Shown here piece after piece: positions 1 to 4,818 of a stretch of 5,243 nucleotides of DNA. Below the pieces are notes generated by a model, which had not been told where the DNA came from, searched no databases, and saw nothing but the letters and a program-made list of their open reading frames with translations. The position numbers and the translations under genes are program-made. How positions within the stretch are numbered: the first letter of the stretch is position 1; each line of letters starts with the position of its first letter. This DNA is from Robiginitomaculum sp. (lineage in GTDB: Bacteria > Pseudomonadota > Alphaproteobacteria > Caulobacterales > Maricaulaceae). Where the stretch lies: positions 1 to 5,243 of the forward strand of contig JALSYJ010000043.1 in the NCBI GenBank assembly GCA_027071965.1, given 5' to 3'.

Positions 1-366
1 GCCCGCAAAGGCAATGTTTACACCATGAATCAGTTTTGTCAGGCGTTTGAAAACTGCGCCGGACTGGGCGGTGAAACCTCCATTCGCAAACGCCTCGAGG
101 TGCTCTCCACCAAGGGTTACATCAAGTTCTTCCGTAATGTTGCAGATTATAATCTGCCAAAAGCCTCACGCACCAAATATGGCTATATGTGCGTCGAAGA
201 TATGCAACTAGCCACCAGTGAAGAAGTAGTTGATTCAGAAACTGGAGAGATCAGCGCCAGGCTGCGCCACATCTATCCCACCCATTACAAATGCAAGCTC
301 TCTGCCGCGCCGTTACCTGTCGAGAACAAGCATGTATGGATTTACGATGAGGAGGAACAGGCATGA
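1..366 (+). CDS. C-terminal part of a phage protein, possibly the winged-helix tail of a replication ATPase
   Basis: The frame is open from base 1, so the gene begins outside the window; the ATG at 25 is internal or at best an alternative start. About 121 residues are visible, ending with TGA at 364-366. The first 45 residues (MNQFCQAFEN, then SIRKRLEVLSTKGYIKFFRN) look like a winged-helix unit: a helix, a recognition-like helix with basic residues and a wing ending KFFRN. The rest is mixed alpha/beta with an acidic end (YDEEEQA). Position just before a RuvC-like gene and an AAACTGC repeat region suggests a replication or recombination protein, for example the end of a RepA/RecA-like ATPase of alphaproteobacterial prophages. 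That is inference, since no ATPase motif is inside the window. The stop overlaps an ATG at 363 (ATGA), which has an AGGAGG at 350-355. Confidence 0.6.
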   Translation, partial: ARKGNVYTMNQFCQAFENCAGLGGETSIRKRLEVLSTKGYIKFFRNVADYNLPKASRTKYGYMCVEDMQLATSEEVVDSETGEISARLRHIYPTHYKCKLSAAPLPVENKHVWIYDEEEQA

Positions 367-413
367 CCGAATTCCTCTTTTGCCTCTTTCATTATTACTC
401 AATTGGGTGCGCA

Positions 414-546
414 AAACTGCAGCAGATTTTCACAAATCTGCTAACTGCGAAAAACTGCGTGTGTATCAAAACACCAGTATTATCAACGCTTTGCATGATT
501 TTTCCAGTCCGCACAAAAAATCTGAAAAACAAACTGCGCAAACTGC
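414..546 (+). repeat. Cluster of AAACTGC repeats (iteron-like)
   Basis: AAACTGC occurs at 414-420, 452-458, 531-537 and 540-546, with a variant TAACTGC at 442-448. The last two copies are spaced by nine bases (AAACTGCGC then AAACTGC). The same motif returns in the other large intergenic region at 3082-3131. Clustered short direct repeats beside a putative replication gene could be iterons of an origin or operator sites. They could also be the remains of the AACTGC-type tandem coding repeats seen in some phage primase genes. Confidence 0.5.
421..442. other. Perfect 9-bp hairpin
   Basis: AGCAGATTT (421-429) and AAATCTGCT (434-442) are exact inverted repeats around a four-base TCAC loop. No T-run follows on either strand, so it is not a classical terminator. 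It sits between AAACTGC repeats. Confidence 0.6.
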
Positions 547-589
547 CCGAAACCCCAATGTTTTCAACGCTTTCCACCCATAATCCAGT
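430..589 (+). repeat. Imperfect tandem duplication, unit about 80 bp
   Basis: Anchors recur at a constant distance: TCAACGCTTT at 483-492 and 564-573 (offset 81), and TCCAGT at 503-508 and 584-589 (offset 81). AAACTGCG recurs at 452 and 531 (offset 79). The parts between are diverged. An 81-base offset is a multiple of three, so the duplication may have arisen in coding sequence. Confidence 0.5.
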
Positions 590-604
590 TTCGGGTGAAA
601 CTCC

Positions 605-648
605 CTCTCCCTACGGGAGAGAGTGCCCCTATGGGGGCAACTCTCCCC
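605..648. repeat. Mutually exclusive hairpins; REP-like palindromic element
   Basis: CTCTCCC (605-611) pairs exactly with GGGAGAG (615-621) around TAC. A second stem pairs TGCCCC (624-629) with GGGGCA (634-639), and can extend by pairing the GAGAG at 619-623 with CTCTC at 641-645 around a bulged A640. Because 615-623 is used in both, the two folds exclude each other. CTCTCCC-N-GGGAGAG palindromes are typical of dispersed intergenic repeats in many bacteria, and such three-segment layouts can also act as attenuators. There is no T-run. Confidence 0.5.
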
Positions 649-696
649 GGTCGAGGGTTTTGTGGTTGCTCATTTCATCTTTCCCAACAACCAAAC

Positions 697-703
697 AGGA
701 GGT
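697..703 (+). promoter_or_regulatory. Ribosome binding site that fixes the resolvase start at 708
   Basis: AGGAGGT lies four to five bases before the ATG at 708. It is the reason for preferring 708 over the in-frame ATG at 363. Confidence 0.8.
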
Positions 704-707
704 CTCC

Positions 708-1193
708 ATGGAAAAAACCAATCAACCCATTTTGCTCAGTCTCGATCTGGGTACAGCCACCGGATGGGCGCTCTCCAACAAACATGGACGCATCATGAGC
801 GGCACAGCGCATTTTCGTCCCCGTCGCTTTGAGGGTGGCGGTATGCGTTATCTGCGATTTGAACGCTGGCTAAATGAAACCCGTGATGTATCGGGCGAGA
901 TCAATGCAGTCTATTTCGAAGAAGTCCGTAGACACCTTGGTGTGGATGCTGCCCATGCTTATGGCGGTTTTCTGGCTTCACTCACCGCATGGTGTGAGGA
1001 GCACAGCATCCCTTACGAAGGCGTTCCGGTCGGCACGATCAAGAAGTTCATCACTGGCAAAGGCAATGCTGGCAAGGCGGCTGTTATCGCAGCTGTCAAA
1101 GCCCTTGGCCACCAGCCCGAAGATGACAATGAAGCTGATGCGCTGGCACTCCTGCATTTTGCCCGTGAACAAATGATCGGAGGCCAGCCATGA
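708..1193 (+). CDS. RuvC-like Holliday junction resolvase / crossover junction endonuclease
   Basis: 161 residues, the normal size for the RuvC-like phage resolvase group. The RNase H-type fold begins with LSLDLGTATGWA, giving the first catalytic Asp at residue 13. VYFEE supplies the second acidic site at 71-72, and the C-terminal DDNEADALA supplies acidic residues at 140 and 144, matching the D-E-D-D pattern of RuvC. The GTIKKFITGKGNAGK segment at 109-123 is the lysine-rich stretch usual before the last acidic motif. The expected role is metal-dependent cutting of four-way or branched DNA during phage recombination, replication or packaging. It is the first gene of a compact operon, and its stop overlaps the start of the DUF6378 gene (ATGA). 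All expected catalytic residues are present. Naming it ruvC proper would be too strong, as it is a distant phage-type member. Confidence 0.88.
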   Translation: MEKTNQPILLSLDLGTATGWALSNKHGRIMSGTAHFRPRRFEGGGMRYLRFERWLNETRDVSGEINAVYFEEVRRHLGVDAAHAYGGFLASLTAWCEEHSIPYEGVPVGTIKKFITGKGNAGKAAVIAAVKALGHQPEDDNEADALALLHFAREQMIGGQP

Positions 1194-1453
1194 GATATGC
1201 CAACCGACTTTTGGAAGAAGCGACAAAGACACTGGCAGATCGTGGTGAAAGCTATGGATCGCCACAGCCGCTGTTTGAAAACGTGGCCAAACGCTGGTCA
1301 CTGACATTGGGCACAGAGGTGAGTACCGCACAGGTTGTTCTCTGCCTGATTGAGCTGAAGTTAGCTCGACTAAACAGCAATTCCAAGCATCATGACAGCA
1401 TGGTTGATGTCGCAGGATATGCAGGAATTTTAAATGAAATCAATAACAACTAA
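1190..1453 (+). CDS. DUF6378 domain-containing phage protein
   Basis: 87 residues and all-helical in appearance. Key features are ILEEA-like LLEEATKTLADRGESYGSP near the N terminus, then a central LIELKLARLNSN and HHDSMVDVAGYAGIL at the C terminus. This spacing of a D/E-RGESYG motif, an ARL helix and an H-D-S-x-VD-x-AGYA motif is the signature I recall for DUF6378, a small family of phage proteins of unknown function. The acidic helical pattern is reminiscent of MazG-type nucleotide pyrophosphohydrolases, but that is only a resemblance. The start overlaps the resolvase stop, with GGAGG at 1179-1183, so translation is probably coupled. Confidence 0.75.
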   Translation: MRYANRLLEEATKTLADRGESYGSPQPLFENVAKRWSLTLGTEVSTAQVVLCLIELKLARLNSNSKHHDSMVDVAGYAGILNEINNN

Positions 1454-1458
1454 GGAGG
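1452..1458 (+). promoter_or_regulatory. Full Shine-Dalgarno embedding the upstream stop codon
   Basis: The TAA stop of the DUF6378 gene (1451-1453) is the start of TAAGGAGG, a complete match to the anti-Shine-Dalgarno sequence. The ATG at 1464 follows five bases after it. This favours 1464 over the in-frame ATG at 1434 and couples the two genes. Confidence 0.8.
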
Positions 1459-1463
1459 TTCGT

Positions 1464-1850
1464 ATGAATCAAAACTGGACAGAAAAAGATGTAGCTAATC
1501 AATTTGAAGAAGCAATTTCAACGCTGAATAAATTACCCGCCGTTCGCGTACAAGGCTATTTCAGTGCATGGCCTGACGTTATCAGAACGCAGGAGGAAAT
1601 CGATGCCAGTGAGCCGATGCCATTGCGCCTTCGTGCTACCCCTGATCAGATCACCCGCATGGAACAAACCCTGCGCTGGGCCATTTGGGTGGATGTAAAC
1701 GAGCGCAAATTGATCTGGCACCGCGCTGCACGCAAGCCGTGGAAAACAATCTGCTGGGAGCTTGGCTGTGACCGCAGCACAGCATGGCGCAAATGGAGTA
1801 TCGCGCTTGCTAAAATTGCTGCGCGTTTGAATGCAGGACAGAAATCATGA
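1464..1850 (+). CDS. DUF6362 domain-containing protein with C-terminal helix-turn-helix
   Basis: 128 residues from the ATG preceded by TAAGGAGG. The N-terminal helix (WTEKDVANQFEEAISTLNKLP) is followed by GYFSAWPDVI at 31-40. A proline-rich linker and a helical core rich in Trp (72, 75, 85, 93) come next. The C terminus, about 92-111, has a helix-turn-helix look: PWKTICWELGCDRSTAWRKW. This layout is what I recall for DUF6362, a phage family found beside terminase and methyltransferase genes. A role as DNA-binding regulator or small-terminase-like protein is inference. It is the last gene of the + strand operon. Its stop overlaps an ATG (1847) that leads nowhere, and its last six bases overlap the end of the convergent ATPase gene. 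Confidence 0.75.
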   Translation: MNQNWTEKDVANQFEEAISTLNKLPAVRVQGYFSAWPDVIRTQEEIDASEPMPLRLRATPDQITRMEQTLRWAIWVDVNERKLIWHRAARKPWKTICWELGCDRSTAWRKWSIALAKIAARLNAGQKS

Positions 1851-3029
1851 TTGGGCAGAGGTAAGTTTTTCCATGATCTTTGGCAAGGAAATCATTCTGA
1901 CATTGTCGCCAACGGGGAACTCGTCATTGCCGCCATAGACAATAAATTTATGTGTTGCGCCGACATCATCACAGGTTTTGCTGTAGTGTTTTCCAATTTT
2001 TGGCGCAACGCCATACTTGATTTCCACAGCCCAGGTTTCTGCGTTTGGCATTTTAATCACCAGATCAATCTCTGCACCAGCAGCAGTGCGATAAAAATAT
2101 GTTTCAGCCAAACGTGGCAAAACAGAGTGAATATTTTCGATCACAAATCCTTCCCAACTCTTACCAAGGATAGGATTAGATAGAAGGGTATCATAATTAC
2201 AAATGCCAAGCAGGCGGTGCAATATACCGCTATCACGAACGTAATAGCGCGGAGATTTTACCAAGCGTTTTTTGACATTGGCATGCCACGGTTCGATACG
2301 GCGCACCAACAATAGATCAGTCAAAATATCAATGTAGTGATTGATATCTGATCTTCTCACCTCAAGATTGGTAGCTAGTTTACTTGCATTTATTGTTTCT
2401 CCTTGCAGGTGTGCGAGCATTGTCCATAAGCGGCGCAATGTCTGGGCTGATACGTCAAAACCCATTTGCGGAACATCCCGCTCCATGTAGGTGCGTATGA
2501 GGTCTTCAAGCCATTCCATGGCCATTTCATCATCTTTTGCCAGATAGCTTTTAGGAAAGCCTCCACGCAACCAAAGATTTGTGATGTTCTGCTTCTCAGC
2601 GCCTATCTCTAATATGTTGAGCCCTGTCATCTCAATATAGCTGATACGACCAGCCAAGCTTTCTGAGGACTGGCGTAGCAAGTCCATTGACGCCGACCCT
2701 AAAAGAAGAAATTGCGCCGCATCCCGTCCTTCCTGACGATTTTTATCAATTAGCCCTCTCAATGTCATAAATAAATCAGGCGCACGCTGAATTTCATCAA
2801 GCACAACCAATTTGTCGTTTTGTGAGGAGAGAAAAGTTTTCGGATCACGTAGTTTTGTTAAATCCTCTGTATCCTCTAAGTCCAGATAGATTGACTCCTG
2901 CTTTTTTGCTACGATTTTAGATAGTGTGGTTTTACCAACTTGGCGTGCGCCAAGAAGTGCCACTGCCGGATTACGGCTGATACTATTTTCCAGTCTTTTT
3001 GTGATCCATCGCTCTAACATACCTAGCAT
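1845..3029 (-). CDS. AAA_14 / DUF4143 family ATP-binding protein with a PD-(D/E)XK-like C-terminal domain
   Basis: 394 residues, full length for this family. An N-terminal AAA domain has Walker A at 27-34 (GARQVGKT), Walker B at 74-79 (LVVLDE, Asp78, Glu79) and a sensor-1-like LLLGSAS at 108-114. ESLAGRISYIEMTGLNILE is the typical family motif after it. The middle (about 190-270) contains a winged-helix region (NLEVRRSDINHYIDILTDL). The C-terminal DUF4143 part keeps nuclease-fold residues: Glu293, Asp322 (GAEIDLVI) and ExK at 336-338 (VEIKY). The family's role is poorly known, and these genes are often accessory cargo. It lies against the flow of the phage operon and is more AT-rich by eye. 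The start at 3029 is uncertain; Met4 (3020) is equally possible, as neither has a strong ribosome site. Confidence 0.9.
   Translation of the reverse strand: MLGMLERWITKRLENSISRNPAVALLGARQVGKTTLSKIVAKKQESIYLDLEDTEDLTKLRDPKTFLSSQNDKLVVLDEIQRAPDLFMTLRGLIDKNRQEGRDAAQFLLLGSASMDLLRQSSESLAGRISYIEMTGLNILEIGAEKQNITNLWLRGGFPKSYLAKDDEMAMEWLEDLIRTYMERDVPQMGFDVSAQTLRRLWTMLAHLQGETINASKLATNLEVRRSDINHYIDILTDLLLVRRIEPWHANVKKRLVKSPRYYVRDSGILHRLLGICNYDTLLSNPILGKSWEGFVIENIHSVLPRLAETYFYRTAAGAEIDLVIKMPNAETWAVEIKYGVAPKIGKHYSKTCDDVGATHKFIVYGGNDEFPVGDNVRMISLPKIMEKLTSAQS
1847..1864 (+). other. Dead-end ATG overlapping the DUF6362 stop; possible scar of a displaced gene
   Basis: The DUF6362 stop is arranged as ATGA, the usual translational-coupling junction in this operon, but the frame from 1847 closes after five codons (MIGQR). 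In an unbroken operon a next gene would be expected here, so this may mark one edge of the ATPase insertion. It may also be chance. Confidence 0.3.
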
Positions 3030-3063
3030 TTTGTACTAAATCAGAGCAAATTGCAAGGTATAA

Positions 3064-3092
3064 ATTACACTCCACATTCCCAAACTGCCCAA
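3064..3092 (-). promoter_or_regulatory. Weak candidate promoter for the ATPase gene
   Basis: On the minus strand a TGTAAT (complement of 3064-3069) matches the -10 consensus at five of six positions. It lies 17 bases after TTGGGC (complement of 3087-3092), a poor -35. It would start transcription about 30 bases before the gene. The -35 lies inside the AAACTGC repeats, which could then act as operator. Confidence 0.25.
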
Positions 3093-3135
3093 ACTGGATG
3101 AAAACCCATACCAACATTGAGTTTGCAGTTTGGGA
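3078..3135. repeat. 11-bp inverted repeat built on the AAACTGC motif
   Basis: TCCCAAACTGC (3078-3088) and GCAGTTTGGGA (3125-3135) are exact inverted copies separated by 36 bases. An extra direct half-copy, AAACTGG, is at 3091-3097. The pair AAACTGC-CC-AAACTG (3082-3096) differs by one base from that at 531-545. It sits immediately upstream of the ATPase gene, so it may be a binding site for a shared regulator or the edge of a repeated segment. Confidence 0.55.
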
Positions 3136-3149
3136 TATGTTTAGGAAAA

Positions 3150-3184
3150 AGCCCCCCCTCATTACTCTGTAATGAGGGGGGGCT
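3150..3184 (-). terminator. Strong rho-independent terminator-like stem, minus-strand orientation
   Basis: Bases 3150-3165 and 3169-3184 form a perfect 16-bp stem with a three-base loop (TCT on the + strand) and seven consecutive G-C pairs. On the minus strand the stem is followed directly by TTTTT (complement of 3146-3150), so it terminates leftward transcription. On the + strand there is no T-run. It would shield the ATPase gene from leftward read-through, or end an unrecognised minus-strand transcript from the 3200-3525 region. Confidence 0.7.
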
Positions 3185-3205
3185 ACGCTTACGCTAGCCC
3201 CCCTC
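3174..3205. other. Alternative stem sharing an arm with the terminator
   Basis: GGGGGGCTA (3177-3185) pairs exactly with TAGCCCCCC (3195-3203). Past one bulged G (3176), the outer GA (3174-3175) also pairs with TC (3204-3205). The left arm is the right arm of the terminator stem, so both cannot form in one RNA. This is the geometry of an attenuator, though it could equally be a decayed palindromic repeat. Confidence 0.5.
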
Positions 3206-3228
3206 CATCACGGTATGAGTAATGCTCA

Positions 3229-3257
3229 TTGGCACGACTATTTTTCTAAACTCTAAA
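3229..3257 (+). promoter_or_regulatory. Candidate sigma70 promoter for the methyltransferase leader
   Basis: TTGGCA (3229-3234, five of six matches to TTGACA), a 17-base AT-rich spacer and TCTAAA (3252-3257, four of six matches to TATAAT). It lies just before the dyad at 3267-3302 and would give a transcript with a leader of about 260 bases before the methyltransferase start. Confidence 0.45.
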
Positions 3258-3266
3258 AAAACAATC

Positions 3267-3302
3267 ATGTTGCAACACATTAGTATTCGACACTTGCAAC
3301 AT
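3267..3302. promoter_or_regulatory. Inverted repeat, possible operator
   Basis: ATGTTGCAA (3267-3275) and TTGCAACAT (3294-3302) are exact inverted copies with an 18-base centre. The left arm also contains the 8-bp palindrome GTTGCAAC (3269-3276). Placed at the expected start of transcription from the promoter at 3229-3257, it is a plausible repressor site. No regulator can be named from the sequence. Confidence 0.45.
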
Positions 3303-3356
3303 TTTTCGCTATCCTGAAAGGCATAATCGGCAGACATGCACCTTGGCGCACCGCCG

Positions 3357-3471
3357 CTCTATTTTGCCCTCCCAAATTTCACGCCTACCGAGCCACGGGT
3401 CCTTACCTGGCGTGGAACGTATGCGGGCGGGCTGGGCGCAGTATTTCGCTAGCGTCAGGGCGGCAAAAGAG
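3357..3471 (+). ncRNA. Candidate structured RNA element in the methyltransferase 5' leader
   Basis: This GC-rich stretch contrasts with its AT-rich surroundings and can fold into an enclosing helix with two internal stems. The enclosing helix pairs CTC plus TTTTGCC (3357-3359, 3362-3368) with GGCAAAA plus GAG (3462-3471), leaving a two-base bulge. The first internal stem pairs 3377-3385 with 3409-3417, nine pairs including one G-U. The second pairs CTG and CGC (3432-3439) with GCG and CAG (3452-3458). No protein-like ORF with a family signature covers it. Short frames such as the 30-codon one from ATG 3421 to the TAA at 3511-3513 exist without a ribosome site. I cannot match it to a named RNA class, and the pairing was found by hand. 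Confidence 0.35.
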
Positions 3472-3497
3472 GTTCGCAGTTCGCACCCGGGTTCGCA
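3472..3497 (+). repeat. Three GTTCGCA repeats
   Basis: GTTCGCA occurs at 3472-3478 and 3479-3485 in exact tandem, and again at 3491-3497 after CCCGG. The cluster sits 29 bases upstream of the methyltransferase start and could be a protein-binding site, perhaps for the ParB-like domain encoded next. That link is speculative. Confidence 0.5.
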
Positions 3498-3525
3498 CGC
3501 CACTAACACATAAAAAGGTTTAACA

Positions 3526-4818
3526 ATGGATTTGAATGTTCAGCAAATAGCGCTGGAGCAGCTGGTTCCCTATGCCCGTAACGCCCGCACACACAGCGAC
3601 TCTCAGGTGGCACAGATTGCCGGATCAATTGCGGAGTTTGGTTTTGTAAACCCTGTTCTGGTTAGCGGCGATAATGTCATCATTGCCGGGCATGGCCGTG
3701 TGATGGCTGCGAAAAAGCTGGGCCTACAAACCGTTCCGACCATCAAGCTGGATCACCTGACAGAAAACCAGCGTCGCGCCTTGGTGATTGCCGATAACAA
3801 AATCGCCGAGAATGCCGGATGGGATGAAGAATTGCTGCGATTGGAATTACAAAATCTTGCCGATGAGGATTTCGATCTTGATCTGCTGGGCTTTGACGAT
3901 GTGGAGTTGGATGATTTATTGACATCATTGGATGACGATGAAGCAGCCGCGCTTGATGAAAATATTCCAGAAGTACAGGAAAACCCTGTCAGCCGCACAG
4001 GCGATGTCTGGATTATGGGTGAGCACCGTTTGCTCTGCGGCGACTCCACAAGCGAAGCCGATATGAAAAAGCTGATGGCTGGTGAGCTGGCAGATATGGT
4101 CTTTACCGATCCACCCTATAATGTGAATTATGGCGATACGGCCAAAGACAAGCTGCGCTCCAAAGGTGGAGCCAAAGCCGGACGCAAGATTATGAATGAT
4201 AATCTAGGCGATGACTTTGAGGCTTTCCTAACCGCAGCCTGCAAAAATATGTTGGCTCATACCAAGGGTGCTCTTTACATCTGCATGAGTTCCAGCGAGC
4301 TGGATACGCTGCAAAGCGCCTTCCGCAATGCAGGCGGCAAATGGTCGACCTTTATCATCTGGGCGAAGAACACCTTCACCCTTGGCCGCTCTGATTATCA
4401 GCGCCAATATGAGCCCATCCTCTATGGGTGGAAAGATGGCAATGACCGCTACTGGTGCGGTGCGCGTGATCAAGGTGATGTCTGGTTTTATAACAAGCCG
4501 CATAAGAATGATCTTCACCCGACCATGAAGCCTGTTGATCTAGTGGTACGCGGGATTAAAAATTCCAGTAAGACGCTGGATATTGTACTCGATCCGTTTG
4601 GTGGTTCCGGCTCAACATTGATTGCTGCAGAACATACCGGACGACAGGCACGATTGATTGAGCTTGATCCTAAATATGTGGATGTGATTGTGCGGCGCTG
4701 GCAAGAGATGACCGGATTGCAAGCAACGCTATCTGGTACTAATCAGGAATTTAGGGCTGTTGAAAAAGACCGTCTTGGCGATAAGGCCGAAGCTTCACTG
4801 CCTGTGGAGGGCGAGTGA
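3526..4818 (+). CDS. ParB N-terminal domain / site-specific DNA methyltransferase fusion
   Basis: 430 residues, normal for this phage-associated fusion. Residues about 7-100 are a ParB/Srx-like domain (LVPYARNARTHS, FGFVNPVLV, then IIAGHGR at 52-58, the ParB-box position). An acidic helical linker (about 105-150) leads to an N6-adenine/N4-cytosine methylase. Its catalytic DPPY is at 195-198 and the SAM-binding FGGSGST at 358-364; this order is that of the beta class. HPTMKP precedes the SAM motif as usual. DPPY favours adenine-N6 as the target. No restriction endonuclease is next to it, so it is an orphan phage enzyme, probably protecting or marking phage DNA. The ATG is chosen because the ParB domain starts at once; AAAGG seven bases upstream is a modest ribosome site. 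A long leader precedes it. Confidence 0.93.
   Translation: MDLNVQQIALEQLVPYARNARTHSDSQVAQIAGSIAEFGFVNPVLVSGDNVIIAGHGRVMAAKKLGLQTVPTIKLDHLTENQRRALVIADNKIAENAGWDEELLRLELQNLADEDFDLDLLGFDDVELDDLLTSLDDDEAAALDENIPEVQENPVSRTGDVWIMGEHRLLCGDSTSEADMKKLMAGELADMVFTDPPYNVNYGDTAKDKLRSKGGAKAGRKIMNDNLGDDFEAFLTAACKNMLAHTKGALYICMSSSELDTLQSAFRNAGGKWSTFIIWAKNTFTLGRSDYQRQYEPILYGWKDGNDRYWCGARDQGDVWFYNKPHKNDLHPTMKPVDLVVRGIKNSSKTLDIVLDPFGGSGSTLIAAEHTGRQARLIELDPKYVDVIVRRWQEMTGLQATLSGTNQEFRAVEKDRLGDKAEASLPVEGE

Larger units (their letters stand above)
363..707 (+). other. Open in-frame leader upstream of the RuvC-like gene; possible decayed or extension ORF
   Basis: An ATG at 363 overlaps the previous stop (ATGA) and has a perfect AGGAGG seven bases upstream. 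Its frame stays open for 115 codons and runs in frame into the RuvC-like gene at 708. The encoded peptide (starts MTEFLFCLFHYY) has no recognisable domain, is rich in Cys, Phe, Pro and Ser, and covers repeats and hairpins, so it does not look like a folded protein. The resolvase has its own strong ribosome site at 697-703, and its fold begins just after 708. I read this stretch as mainly non-coding, with a start site left from a lost or decayed gene. A translated leader that couples the two genes remains possible. Confidence 0.3.

Noticed and set aside
293..300. An entry listed among the findings at this position with no title
   Set aside because: Nothing distinctive is visible there; it carries zero interest and should be ignored.
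395..577. Minus-strand frame of 60 codons over the AAACTGC repeats
   Set aside because: It only reads the repeats in reverse, has no good ribosome site and no recognisable domain.
230..583. Plus-strand frame overlapping the end of the first gene and the repeat region
   Set aside because: It overlaps a better-supported gene in another frame, has no ribosome site, and its product is low-complexity repeat translation.
414..589. CRISPR array
   Set aside because: Repeats are only seven bases, unevenly spaced and partly diverged, with no uniform spacers and no cas genes nearby.
978..1331. Minus-strand frame of 117 codons across the resolvase and DUF6378 genes
   Set aside because: It is the antisense shadow of two well-supported genes with catalytic motifs and ribosome sites.
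3309..3509. Minus-strand frame of 66 codons in the GC-rich island
   Set aside because: Rich in Arg, Cys and Pro, no family resemblance and no ribosome site. Openness fits GC-rich sequence with few stops, and the same bases form RNA helices.
3336..3513. HEARO/IsrB-type guide RNA or another named phage RNA class
   Set aside because: No HNH/RuvC nuclease ORF of that type is adjacent, and I cannot match the hand-drawn helices to any named class.
4228..4518. Antisense and alternate-frame ORFs inside the methyltransferase gene
   Set aside because: The methyltransferase frame is fully explained by its motifs; the others have no ribosome sites or domains.
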